Assembly (NCBI GenBank): GCA_026873275.1
Contig: JANTUC010000008.1
Location: 1,488,001-1,552,000, forward strand
Origin: Pseudopithomyces maydicus
Taxonomy: Eukaryota > Ascomycota > Dothideomycetes > Pleosporales > Didymosphaeriaceae
Length of the DNA stretch: 64,000 nt
Reading direction: 5' to 3'
Shown one piece after another: positions 22,044-32,900 of the stretch. The position numbers were made by a program, and so were the translations under genes. The stretch's first letter is position 1; each line of letters begins with the position of its first letter. A model generated the notes under the pieces. It was not told where the DNA came from. It ran no database searches and was given only the letters and a program-made list of their open reading frames with translations.

Positions 22044-24399
22044 TTAACCAAGTAAGACTGTCAGTGGTCAGTACACGTACATGGCACACGGAAATGGATT
22101 CAGCATACCTTCCCAACCCTTCTCCTTCATCACCGTAATCCAATGCAAATTACCTTTAACAGTATAATCCACATTCCCACTCCTCGTAATCGGATCCACG
22201 CCCCTCTTGAACGCAATCGAAATCGGAAAGTCAGAATGCACCGAAGACTTCCTAGTCGGCGACCGAGCGTGTCCCCTGCCAGCCCCTGCATCTGGCGACA
22301 TCTTTTGCGAACCGCCAGCAAGCCCAGCAATGCCCCCGCCACCAGATGGAGAAAAGCCAAATGTCGAGGGGTCAGGAACATTGCGTGCCAGCCACTCCGA
22401 GAAATGAGCGTCGCGCCTGCGCCATACTTCTTCCATGATGTCGGTGCAGCGGTCGATTATACCGTTGACCATGCGCTTGCGCATGATGTTCCACCTGTCA
22501 CGGACGAATTCCCTGTCTTCCTCCTCGACGGCTTCGGTGGCAGCGATCATGAGAGGGTAGATGTGGACGTTGAGAGTCGCGGAATTGCTTGGTATCGTAG
22601 CAAGATAGACAAGAGTCTTTTGGCCTAGTTCTTTATACGAAGCTAAACTCGGCAGCTCTGGCACGGCTTCCTGCAGGAGTAGCAAGGTAGACCACCTATA
22701 CGCCTCGGCAGTCTGGATGCACTCCACCATATTATTCGTTGGATTATCGACCTGCTCCAGATCGATAGCGGGTGACCAGTCCTCGATGGCATGACGGAGC
22801 TCTATGCCTTTGGATATGATGACCGGAGAGTTCCGCCGGGTGCACCGCGTCCGAATCTGAGTGATCAAATCCGCGACGCGGCCGATTATCGGGAATAGTG
22901 AGGCTGCGTAGCCCATTAGTGGGTCGAGTTCTTCTCTGACCGCAGGTGGGCCTGTAGCAGTGAAGAAGTGCAGAAGTTCTGGGTCTAGACTTGGTCCGCA
23001 TTCCGACGTTAAACGGGCCAGTACGTCGATGTAGATCCACGTGTTTGCCAGGAAGCTGAGCCGAGCTGATACCTGATTTGAGGTGTGTATAGCTTTATGT
23101 TGCGAAAACGCTTGTTGTAATAGAATCCTAGCGCCTTGTATATGGTTTCGTCCGGTCGACGACTTCTGGAAGTCCCATGATTCTGCGATACCTAATGCCA
23201 AGGTAGCAGCAAGCGCGGCCTCAACTTGTACGTCTCCACTGCTCAAGTCTGCTGCCAGCTGTTGCGTACTCTTGCGAGCATGTACAAGTCCTCTCTCACG
23301 CCTCGAGGGGGTATATTTGCTGTGCTGGAGAAACGTCATCGCAGCTATTGCATGATAGAGAGCTTTCGACTCTTGCGTCATTGGCCAAATCATGGTGCGC
23401 CAGGGGTTCCTGCTCGTGTCCTCCCATATCGACAACAGAGAAAGTATTTCCTCATGGAAAAGAGTTTCCACCTCTTCCCTGTCATCCGCCTCTAACTCGA
23501 TGCTTTGGAAAAACGGGAACGCAGAGGGATCCGGAGACGCAGATGCCGAATGCAAATAGGAGTCGGGATTAGTATCTTCAGTACCTCCTAATGCGTCATT
23601 CAGGTAGGTTTCATTCTGTTGCTCTCCTTCCTCTATGATCTGATCCAAAGTATGGTTGTCGTCAGTCGCTGAGGGGAAGTCGAGATGGGAAAAATCCATC
23701 CATGGTAAGGTGGTCAAGTCAAAATCGGGCAGAGAAATGTCAGATACGTCCTCTTCCAGCCAAGGCCAGAAAGACAAAGTCGAGGTGGGTTCTGCAGAAG
23801 ACTGTGCTGGACCGCTGTTTCCCGGCAGATCATTTCCAAAGTGAACTGTGCCCTCAGCTACAGATGATTCTTTTTCTTCTGGACTTTTCGTGGGCTGGGA
23901 AGATGCTCCCTGGTTCGCAGGAGCCCCCGCAACCTGTCGAAAGCGGATATCTTTTTTGTAACCCCCGCACGTTACCCGCCTGCGTGTACACTGATTGCAA
24001 GCAGGTTTCGATTCATCGCACTTCACCCTTCGTGCCTTGCACGTGATGCATCCTGGGAGAAGTTAGAAATGGCCTCAAGTTGCGCAAAGCGCCTGGCCAG
24101 GAGCTCCGTTCAGCCTGGAGACATACTGTAGCTGGGTTGTCCCGAGATACATCATGCAAACCTTGGCTGCACGGATACTCGTGGCCCGACGTTCTTGTTG
24201 CGGCCTAGACAATCTAACAAGACCGCATCTGAGAAACGAACACGAACATGCCATTGCGACTCTTCGAGGCGGACTTGCGCCTTGCCGTGTCGGGAGGGGC
24301 GTTGGTGGTGCTCTTGGATGATCCGGGCACTAGTAACGGGAGCTGAGCGGCCTCTGACGCCATGGGAAATGGGGTCGGGGAAGCCCTCAGGACTGACAT
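22044..24399 (-). CDS. Zn(II)2Cys6 transcription factor with fungal trans_2-type domain
   Basis: Three exons: 24399-24252, 24052-22109 and 22057-22044 (701 residues). The first junction uses a GC donor (AATG|GCATGT) and a 199-bp intron ending ctcccag. It is the only splice that gives the canonical SRNG|CITCKARRVKC, completing the zinc cluster C-x2-C-x6-C-x6-C-x2-C-x6-C (residues about 51-78; the six Cys are all present). A 51-bp last intron (GTATGC..GACAG) changes the C-terminus from a read-through tail to MKEKGWEVLLG. An acidic, Ser-rich region follows the cluster, then a helical domain (LFHEEILSLLSIWEDTSRNP, YHAIAAMTFLQ) resembling PF11951. It is a likely nuclear regulator; its targets are unknown. 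Its start could also be the in-frame ATG at 24363. Confidence 0.9.
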
Positions 24400-25391
24400 G
24401 CTGCGAGCGGCAAAGGAGACCCAGCGACGGTGGGAGATGGGGTGGGATAAGGAGCGGTCGAGAGGGCTAATGTTGTCTTTGGTGCCATGATACCGCCGAG
24501 TGTAGAGAGGCGCTATCCAATTCTCATGTGTTTCCGTTATCGGTTGAGTAAGAGCTATTGTATCTTAGCCTAGGACCCCGCATCGACGCTTCCTAATCTA
24601 GGCATCGTAACCATGCACACATGACCTCTCTGTCCGCGGGTGGCGGATCTTCCATTGATCCATTTGTCGTGTCGATAGAAAACACTTCTACCACGTATAC
24701 ATCGACCGACATTGAAGGATTGCAACTTGCCCGTAGCTGGAACGACTTGCAGGAGTGAAGCACACGTCATTGGTCACGCCACCTCATTAATTTACAACAT
24801 GTCGACCAATTCACAATCACGGCAGAGAGGGCATGTAGTCAAAGTATCGCGAGTCAGGTATTGCATTGACACACCGTATCTTGGGTCTATCTACTATTCG
24901 ATGTCACACACAGCGTGAAGTCGTGCGAGTCCCAGATACCACCGTCCACCCACTTCTCTACCCCCAACGCCCGCCGCCCCCTCCGAAAAAAGAAGTGCAA
25001 AAACACTTGGAATAAATCAAACCCATCCGCCCATTGCAGGATTGCGTTTGCGCCCGAAAGTCCGAATGAAACTAGTAACACGGGAACCGCAAACTAGAAG
25101 CTGTATTGTCGTGAAGTCGCCGCCTCCCCAAGCCGTACGCCGTTTGCTGGGATACCACCCATACTGCCGTGAAATAAAAAAAGCCTTTATGATGAGGAAA
25201 GGAAGTCGAGATGTGATTGGGTGCACACACGGAAAAAACCAGTATAGTACATGAACCGGGCGGATCTTTTGAAAGTTGTCACAAGAAGAGTATTTCAGAT
25301 AGGGCCGAAGTACGCGTCTCGGCATTAGGATTATACATCGAGTTCTTGTAGCGGCCCATAAAGAGTAAGGTCGAGTCGTCCATGTGACCGA
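24400..25391. other. Intergenic region upstream of the C6 factor
   Basis: About 1 kb between the C6 factor promoter side and the MPE1 3' end. The part near 25230-25391 is the probable MPE1 3' UTR. Short frames only; no repeat or RNA gene seen. Confidence 0.45.
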
Positions 25392-27291
25392 TCACAAGAC
25401 GTGGAAATCTGGAGCACGAGCCTTGCGGTGTTTGTTCTGGGCCCGGTGAGGGTTAAGCGGCTTCCGCTCGTAGGCATCCTGCTGATTCGGTTGCTCGCTG
25501 AAGGTTGTGCGCTGCTGGTTCGGGAACCCGCCCTGGCCTTGCCATCCACCTCCCATGTTGTTGTTGTAACCTTGGTTCTGGTTCCAGCCGTTACCATAGC
25601 CATTCATGCCGTTCATGCCATTCATTTGATTGTAGCCCATGTTATTGAAACCGTTATTCCACCCTTGATTCATGTTGCCACCATATCCCATCTGGTTCGG
25701 GAACTGGTTGTAGCCCTGGTTCCAGTTGCCGTTCATCATGGGATTAAAACCTGGCATGCCCATCATGTTAGGTGCATTGGCCATGGCCATCATAGGGTTT
25801 GGTTGCATGGGCATGCAAACGGGCATGTTTGCGTTAGTACCCGGCTTGAGCATCTGCTCCATGTCGGCTTGGAAGTTCTTGATGAGTGAATCAGTCGAGT
25901 CTTGTGCTTGGCGCTGTTGCTGTTCTTTCTGCTGGCGCATTGCCTTTGGAGCGGTGGGGGTTGGATCTCAGTCGGCGGCTCTTTGCGCTTCTTGGATGTA
26001 GCCGAGGTGTCACTATCAGAACCGTTTCCGCTAGCAGCGGGTGTGCCAGAAGCTACATCTGTGGGTTTGGCTGCAACGGTCAGAGGAGACTTGATATTTG
26101 AACCTTGGTCAGGAACATGACTACCACTTGGCTTGGGCGACTTTGAACCATCTCCATTGTTCTCACCAGCCTTAGTCGTCTCATCAGCAGGGGGCACAGA
26201 ATTGGTATCTTCATTGTTAGGGGTTGAGGGTTTTGCAGCTGCCTCAGCTTCCTCCTTTGCCGCCTGTTCCTTCTCTGCCTTCTCCTGGGCCTTTTCGGCC
26301 TGATATGCTTTGACCTTCTGCACCATTTCATCATCTGGAGAAAGCTCATCAATCAAAACATTTTCAGTTCCACAACCAGGACAAACAAGATCGTCATCAG
26401 CCAAGGCGTTCTCAATGCACTCATGACAGTACGTCTTGCTGCAGCAAGGCGTCTTTACGGGATCCACAAACATCTTTTTATCGATCGAGCATGCAAGACC
26501 CCGCTTCTCTGCCTCCTTGTTGACAGCATCAGCCTCAGCCGCATGTGCCTTGGCCGCGTTCGCCTTCTCTTGAAACTTCTCCCAGGTCTTCGTATCCGTC
26601 ATGACCTGCACATACTCCCCTCCGCATTCAGCATCACACCCCGAGCATCCTCCTCGTCTACCGGCTTCTCGACTGTCTTGAGGAAAGACCGAGGGATACC
26701 AGTAGTGCGCTTCGGCCGAGCTACCGGTTTGAAGTCAGGGTCGTCGTTGGTAGGGCACAGCTGAATCCAGTGGCCCTTTTGGTGGCAGCGATAGCAGACA
26801 TAGCCAGCCGGTGGGTCGTGGTTAGGAACATTGAGGGGCTTCTTCTTGTGGTGGTGAACCTGCTTTACTTGCGAGAGCGCTTCTTTTTGTTGCTCCCAAG
26901 CCTGTTCCGACTCTGCAAGAAAAGCGGCTTCGGCATCCTGTAGCGTTGAAGCACCGGCAGCCGGAGCCGCAGGCTTGACGGGCTGCTTTGGTAGAGCGCG
27001 GATGGGGGCCTTGCCGCTGACATAGCGGGCAGCTTTGCCGTGGCCGCGCGCGGCGGGTTTGCGCGCGACGATGACAGTATTCGTACGTTGTATGATGGTG
27101 GTGTCGTCGGTGTATTCGGTCGTCGGATCGTCTTCGGGGTAGATGTGTAGGTCGAAGTCGGAACCGTCACCGAGGCCGGTTGCTGTGATGATTTCACGCT
27201 TCAGCTCGAAGACGGAGATGCCGGTGCCATGAAAGGCGATGCGCTCAGGCTCCTTCTGGTTCTTGAACTTGTAGAAAACAAAGGACGACAT
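25392..27291 (-). CDS. MPE1: Cleavage and polyadenylation factor subunit Mpe1 (RBBP6-like), two apparent frameshifts
   Basis: Mpe1 is a subunit of the cleavage and polyadenylation factor and a putative ubiquitin ligase. A DWNN ubiquitin-like domain opens the protein (SSFVFYKFKNQKEPERIAFHG), followed by a CCHC zinc knuckle (CYRCHQKGHWIQLCP) near residue 170. A RING/U-box-type motif near 240-290 (CSIDKKMFVDPVKTPCCSKT, YCHEC, LVCPGCG) follows, then a Met/Asn/Gly-rich tail. No intron is needed. Two frame breaks are present: one missing G at 26617-26620 (restores LNAEG-EYVQVMTDTKTWEKFQ) and one missing base at 25956-25960 (restores TAPKAMRQQKEQQQRQ). With both restored it is about 633 residues. 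Because Mpe1 is essential in yeast, sequence error is much likelier than a pseudogene. HRP1, acting in the same process, is the next gene upstream. Confidence 0.9.
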
Positions 27292-29088
27292 GGTTGTGGG
27301 ATGTCGGCGATGAACTGGCGGGTGAGAGGTTAAATGGCTTTTACCCAGAATCTGTCAAGAGAGGCCCAGGCAGCTGTCGCAAAGCCGGACTCGAAAAGTA
27401 GGAAAATGCAAAGGTGAGTGCGAGAGGGACCCAACAACTTTATTGCTACTTAAGGACAGAGTGAAGGACCGCGACGCCGAAAGCGCAGGTGAGTGTTACC
27501 TGTCGTACACGTGTGGCAAGCCTGTGAGCCGCCGCTTCCAAACAAGTGAAAGCCCGTCGTAAAAAGGAGAAGCCAGCGCCCTGCGACCGATTTCCAGCAG
27601 ATCCTCGATCAAGCGCAGATGATATAGAAGCGTTATGTGGTGATGGTGGGTCCTCACGAGTGGGGTGAGGAGGTTTGAAGGAGAAAGGAGAGAACAAAGC
27701 CGGCGTCGTCGGTCATAAGCAAGCGGGCAGACTGCCAAGGCTGCATGAGTCAGCAGAACCGTGCACGCTGCAAACGCAAACTTCCCAACAAGGTATCCCT
27801 GGCTTGGATACGTGCCGGCCGTTGATTCCGGTAGAGCCAGAAATCCCGAGCCCTCCCCAGCGCTCAAAGGTACCCATGGGTCTAGGCGCCCTGGAGCCCT
27901 GGAGCCCTGGAGATGTCCAGGTCACGTGAGCATGCTGTGGCCGAGCCCCGGGCTTCAGGGCTCCAGGGTTGGAGCGAGGTCTAGAGGCTCTAACACGACA
28001 CAAAATAAACGAGATACTGCTAGCCAGCTAACCTAAGTATTCTTCAAGTGCAGTGTAGTTTATTGTCTGATATATATTGTGTCGTAAGAGTCTTGCCTGA
28101 TGGAGCGTTTGAAATTCCGTCGATTCCCCAAGTCTAAAACCATGATTACACATATGCACAGTTTCCACTTCCAATACAACATGAAGATTGGTATTGATAC
28201 TGCAAACTAACCATCCTTGAACCACTTTTGATACCCCGGTGTACATATTTTTAGCTTTGCGTTGTTGGTACAAGACCTCCCAACATGGCAGTTTCTGAAT
28301 TAGTGATCCCTCCTTGGCCCCAACAATGCATTTGTTCTATCTAATTTCCTACCTTTGTGAACCGTGGAAGAAGCGTGCCGCACTAATGATCGTTGAACCC
28401 GTGAACTTAAAACAGACCAGAGACAATCAACAGCTGTCATCCTTGGTTCCATTGTTGTTGATACTCAAGCTACGATGGGCGCGGATACACTGGAGTCAAT
28501 GAATCACACCCTGTCAATCAGTCCTACCATGTTCACCTAACACTCATTCACACATGCCCAGCAAGATTCAATGACAATTGTAAACCTTGAATTTCCGAGT
28601 GAAGCTATTGTACAGACACCCCATTACGCTGTGCCACATCACCCATTTAATTGAATGCAGACAAACATTCACATTGCCCTCCCCGACTAACGCCAGCCAA
28701 CCATAACACAGAGAGAAAGCATGCTCGAGGATGATCCCACGGATCACACAGATTCGAAACCAAAGAAGCCCCGGGTAGAAACGTCGTTTTTAACCCGAGT
28801 TGGAATTCGGTGGAGGAAAGAGGAGTAGGTGAACAGCGCCCATTACATACTCGAGAGGGGGTAAGTCTAAGATTTTTTTCGTACAATTTTCCCTCCGGGG
28901 GCATCGCCATGGTTGTCGATGCCTCTTTTGGTTCCAAAGGGGTCAACAGGGTGGGTGGGGCCGTACTTCCAGGTCAAGGATGTCAAATGATGGGAGCGTC
29001 GGCCGATCAAGGGTTGCGTCACTTCTCGGAACGACTGATTTCGAGTTCCATTGAAAGGATCTGCAGACACCCAGATGCATCATGCCCT
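27292..29088. other. Intergenic region MPE1 to HRP1
   Basis: 1.8 kb between tandem minus-strand genes. It holds the MPE1 promoter on the left and probably a long HRP1 3' UTR on the right (28640-29088). It includes a perfect 13-bp inverted repeat (see separate entry) and an AT-rich segment near 28030-28260. No protein-like frame was found. Confidence 0.45.
27889..27968. repeat. Direct and inverted GC-rich repeat, potential hairpin
   Basis: CCCTGGAGCCCTG at 27889-27901 is the exact reverse complement of CAGGGCTCCAGGG at 27956-27968. The left arm is itself iterated (ctggagccctggagccctggag, 27891-27912). The loop is about 54 bp and contains gtcacgtgag with a CACGTG E-box core at 27923-27928. The function is unknown. 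Confidence 0.75.
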
Positions 29089-32000
29089 CTAACCACGACC
29101 TCCACCGTAGGGTGTGTGACGGTAGTTGGCGTTCCTGCCACCGCCGCGGTAGTTGGCGCCGGGCTTGCCTGCGTTCTTAGGGCCGGTGGGTGCGTTTGCC
29201 GGAGCATTGCTAGGTCCCGAAGGCGGCTGGGATGAGCCTTGACGAGCACGGTTGTTGAACTTGGCACCTCCACGCATGCCAGGGCCAGAAGGTACGCCAG
29301 GCTGGGGGATGTCCTCGTACATGCCCTCCCAGCTCGTAGGTCCGCCCTGTCCACCGAAGCCAGTCTGTTGCTGCATGCGACGAGCCTCTTGCTGTTGGTA
29401 CTTCTGCTGCTCGAACATGAGTTGTTCTTGAGCAGTGTAGCCGGGTCCTTGACGCTGTTCGCCGCCGGCCATCATTCCCTGGTTCCCCATGTTCTGGTTC
29501 GGAGACATGTTGCCACCGCCCATCATGTTCATCATAGCAGGATTCATGCCGTTCATTGCGCCTCCACCGCCATTAGCCATCATGTTCATCATGGCAGGGT
29601 TCATAGCAGGCATGCCGCCCATAGCATTGGGCATGCCACCGTTGGCTGCAGCAAGGCTCTGTTGCATCTGCCTGAAGTACAGCTGCATCCGCTGCCAGTA
29701 TTGGGCCATCATGGCTGGGGTCATGCCGGCATTCTGTCCATTGGCGGCCATGCTGTTCTGGTTGAAGTCACCACCGCCGTTGCCGGCACCCTCGTTGCGA
29801 CTACCGAACTTGCCACCTCGGCCGAACTTCTTGTTGTCCTCCTCTTCGCGCATGTTTCCACGAGGTTGTGCTCGCTTGACTTCGATGGGCTTTCCGAGAA
29901 TCTGGAGAGGGCCCTGCAGACAGGCGTCGACCGCAGCGTCACCGTCGAAAGTTACGAATCCAAAACCACGGGGGCGGCCAGTGTCTTTGTCCATCATGAG
30001 TGTGGCATCTACGACACGGCCGAATTGCTTGAAAAAATTCTTGAAATCCTCTTCAGTAGCCTCCTGGCTGACACCGCCGACGAAAATCTTGCTGGTTCGC
30101 TCTTGCTCTTCACGAGGAATAGCCCGCTTGGGATCGATCTGAAAGGTTAGCCCGACTGGACAAAACGGACCGTACGGTATACCTACTATCTTTCCGTCCA
30201 GATAGTGCTCCTTCACCATCACGATGTTGACACATTTGGGGTCTTTGAAGGTCAAGAATCCAAAACCGCGAGAGCGGCCCGTCGCGCTGTCTCGCATGAC
30301 AGTGCACTCGCTGACCTCTCCGAATTGCGAGAAATAGTCCTTCAAGGATTCTTTAAAAATAATTAGCTTACAATCCTACCAGGATCTTGTAGCAGCAGAC
30401 TGTTTATCATGCTGCTTTCATCGGAACAACTTACGCTCTGTGGTTTCCCAGTTCAGACCACCAATGAACATCTTGCTGTGCAATTGTTAGCATCATTCTT
30501 TGACATAGTCATAACAAAACAATGTAGGCAAAGTGTATCTTGTAAGTTCGTATGGTCGTTAGGCCGGTTGCACTTGTTCAAAGAAGTTTTCATGCGATGG
30601 TGTCAGAGCATAATCGAGTCTGGGGCACCCATTGCTGCGGATACAGCACCACAGCTAATTCTGTGAGAGAAGCATCGGTGTCCGATGTTGGCTTTATGGG
30701 GCATGCGGGAGATTGCATGTGATTAATTCCAGGGAGGAGGAAGCGAAACATTATCCAGCGGCGTAGTCATCTTATCGATTCGACGGGTAGAGGGAACCGC
30801 ACGAATCGTTATTTAACGGAACAATACCGAACGTTTCCCTTCGTTCTGTCCATAATTGAAATCGCCAGGCGTAGCATGAACCTCCGAAATAATGTCGAGT
30901 ATAGTCCCCTCCACAGGATACGAAGTGTGCGATCTTGAAGGCAAGCGAGCAAGGTGTCGAAACAGGCGTGCAGACAATGTCTGTACCTTGTACCCGTGAC
31001 TGTGCCATTCTCAGCTCTGCCTGGTAGTACACTTGTGCCAGACCCAGCTAGTGGTCGGTACAAGTCAAGTCCAGCAGATAAATAAGCAGCTGGACTTGAA
31101 CAAGCAGCCCCGCAAGGCACAGAAATGTTCGGTTGAAGCGTCTGTGTTTTGCTATGGAGACGATAGCGGACTAATGGCCCGACTGCCTTGGTCTACCCTC
31201 AGGCGCTATCAAGTACCTAGGTATATATCGACATAGGGCGCCGCCTGCTGAAGGCATGCTGTTCGGAGATCTGATATAGTAGAGCTGTCGGCTACTCTAG
31301 GCTAGCTTCTTCCTTGACCGGAAACGCACTGCTGGTTGTATGTACTTGGATGTCCTGCCACTCTGATCACATCTGCCTTTGTCCCTTTCTGGAGACCAAT
31401 CGAGCTCTCAATGATCCTCGGCCTTATGATGGCATCCAACGCACTCACTGCAGTCGTTGTTGCTCGCCAGAGAACAATTATGGTTTTCCTGCTACACCGG
31501 CCCTTTCGGCGGAGCAAAAAGCTGCCGTCGCATCTTCTAAACACACTCCAATTCCAATGGCTGCGCGCCCAAAGTCGCCAAGCAGCCGTTCAACTCTAGC
31601 TCCTTCGTTGTGTGGTGGCATTTCTAGGGGTGCTGATGTCGCGCATGGCCCCTTGGCCTTATCGATCGAAGCGTCCATATACGAGACACCATGTGCCCAG
31701 CGGCACGCCAAATTTACAAGCCTTGCAGCAGCCATGACCAGATATGGCCTTGGAATGCAAGAATCGAATGGTTAAACAACAGAAAGGAAAATGACAAACT
31801 TACCCATCCTCCTTGACATTGATTGGACCGTAGTTGTCGTCTGCAGTAGACTCGGCGCCAAAGCCCTGGTTCGCGGCTTGGTGAAAGGCCGAGCTGCCCA
31901 TTTGCGCGTCGCCTTCCGGGGGCGCATACTCGTCCTTGGCTGCCGGTCCGTCGTGGAAGTTGGATGTCACTACGCTGGGCTCGTCGGCAGGCTCGGTCTT

Positions 32001-32175
32001 AGCTTGGGGCTCGGGCGCATTTTGGGCTTGGGGAGCTGCAGGCGCGGGTGCAGCTGCCGACTTCGCGGGCTCATCGTCGTAGCTGCCAGGCTGTCAGCAG
32101 GGCAGGCGCGGGGACGGCGCGGGACAAAGCTCACAGGTCGTCGAAGATATCCTCGTCAAAGGTCTCGTCGGCCAT
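29089..32175 (-). CDS. HRP1: Hrp1/Nab4-like RNA-binding protein (two RRMs, CF IB factor)
   Basis: Hrp1 binds UA-rich elements and positions pre-mRNA 3'-end cleavage; it also shuttles with mRNA. Five exons with fully matching phases: 32175-32135, 32082-31804, 30475-30435, 30350-30187 and 30138-29089, giving 524 residues. The acidic N-terminus (MADETFDEDIFDDL) and a Pro/Ala/Glu-rich region are followed by RRM1 (KMFIGGLNWETTEQSLKDYF; RNP1 RGFGFLTF), the linker DGKIIDPKRAIPREEQ, RRM2 (KIFVGGVSQEATEEDFKNFF; RNP1 RGFGFVTF) and a Met/Asn/Gly/Gln-rich tail ending in RGGGRNANYR and PYGGGRG, typical of methylated RGG ends. Intron 2 is about 1.3 kb; intron 4 is 48 bp, a multiple of three without stops. 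The small exon 30475-30435 carries RNP2 and is essential to the call. Confidence 0.93.
30476..31803 (-). other. Unusually long HRP1 intron 2
   Basis: It lies between donor GTAAGT (G at 31803) and acceptor ..gcacag (30476). All other introns recognised in this window are about 41-200 bp. Both flanking exons are strongly supported (VKEDG|KMFIGG) and phase matched. Inside are only unconvincing frames, the longest on the plus strand at 31314-31775. A skipped cassette exon, regulatory RNA or unannotated insertion remains possible. Confidence 0.75.
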
Positions 32176-32900
32176 GATGGGCAAGCTGTAGATTAGCTAT
32201 GTGAAGAAACGATAATGCCGTTGGGCTGTCGTGCGCGTGGAGTCGCGGCTGCAGGCGGTCGAAGGGGCGCGCGGTCGGTGACTCAGGCGGCGGGGTCGAT
32301 GGTGGGACTGGCAGCGGGCGGTGGAGTGGGCGTGTGAATAAAAGCAAAAGGTGGAAGAAGCAGACGCAGAGCAGAGACGCAGACAGAGACTGGCACCAGC
32401 GCGCGAGAGGCGTGAGGAGAGGCCCGGTCGCGCTTGCCCAATCCAGACAAACGCCGGTCTTGGCGTTCCCCAGAGCGTCTGAGCCTCGAACTTGGAGCAT
32501 CACGTACGCGGGGTGAAGGTGAACGGGTGAACAGTTGGCCCCTCTCCGCAATGGCCACCAAGAAGCAGCAGCAGCAGCAGGTACCAGAGCCCCTCCCGGC
32601 CGCCTGCTTATGCATTGCTAATTCGTAGTCTAGGAAATGGTCCAGGTCGGTTCGTAGCATCCTTGCGCCGCCCTCGTCGCAGCAAGCACACTGCTAACTA
32701 CGTCGCTTGCTCCCGCGCAGACCGCTCTTCGTATGTCTAGCTCCGCGCTTTATTTGTGGACTCCGTGCTGATTGCCTGCCCAGCTCAGCTTCTCCCTTCT
32801 GGCGAACCGCCTCCAACACCTCCAAACCGCCCGACAACAAGAAGATCATAGGCGCCTCGTACTCGCACGCCGACATTCTCAAGTTTGATACCTTGTATGC
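32176..32900. promoter_or_regulatory. Divergent HRP1 / GYP1 promoter and GYP1 5' leader
   Basis: 725 bp between the HRP1 start (minus) and the GYP1 start used here (plus). On the plus strand it contains an ATG at 32551 opening MATKKQQQQQ, ending in a CAG run and a GTACCA donor. It also has a strong intron-like block (C|GTATGT at 32731 to cctgcccag ending 32782) and a protein-like stretch (SPFWRTASNTSKPPDNKK). These suggest spliced 5' leader or N-terminal coding exons of GYP1 that I could not join in frame. Confidence 0.5.

Noticed and set aside
26599..26620. Two separate genes (DWNN-zinc knuckle and RING halves) instead of MPE1
   Set aside because: One base restores continuity through a conserved region, and both halves together match the Mpe1 domain order.
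31314..31775. 153-residue plus-strand frame inside HRP1 intron 2
   Set aside because: No domain, uneven composition and frequent Cys/His without pattern; overlapping frames in other phases look equally good.
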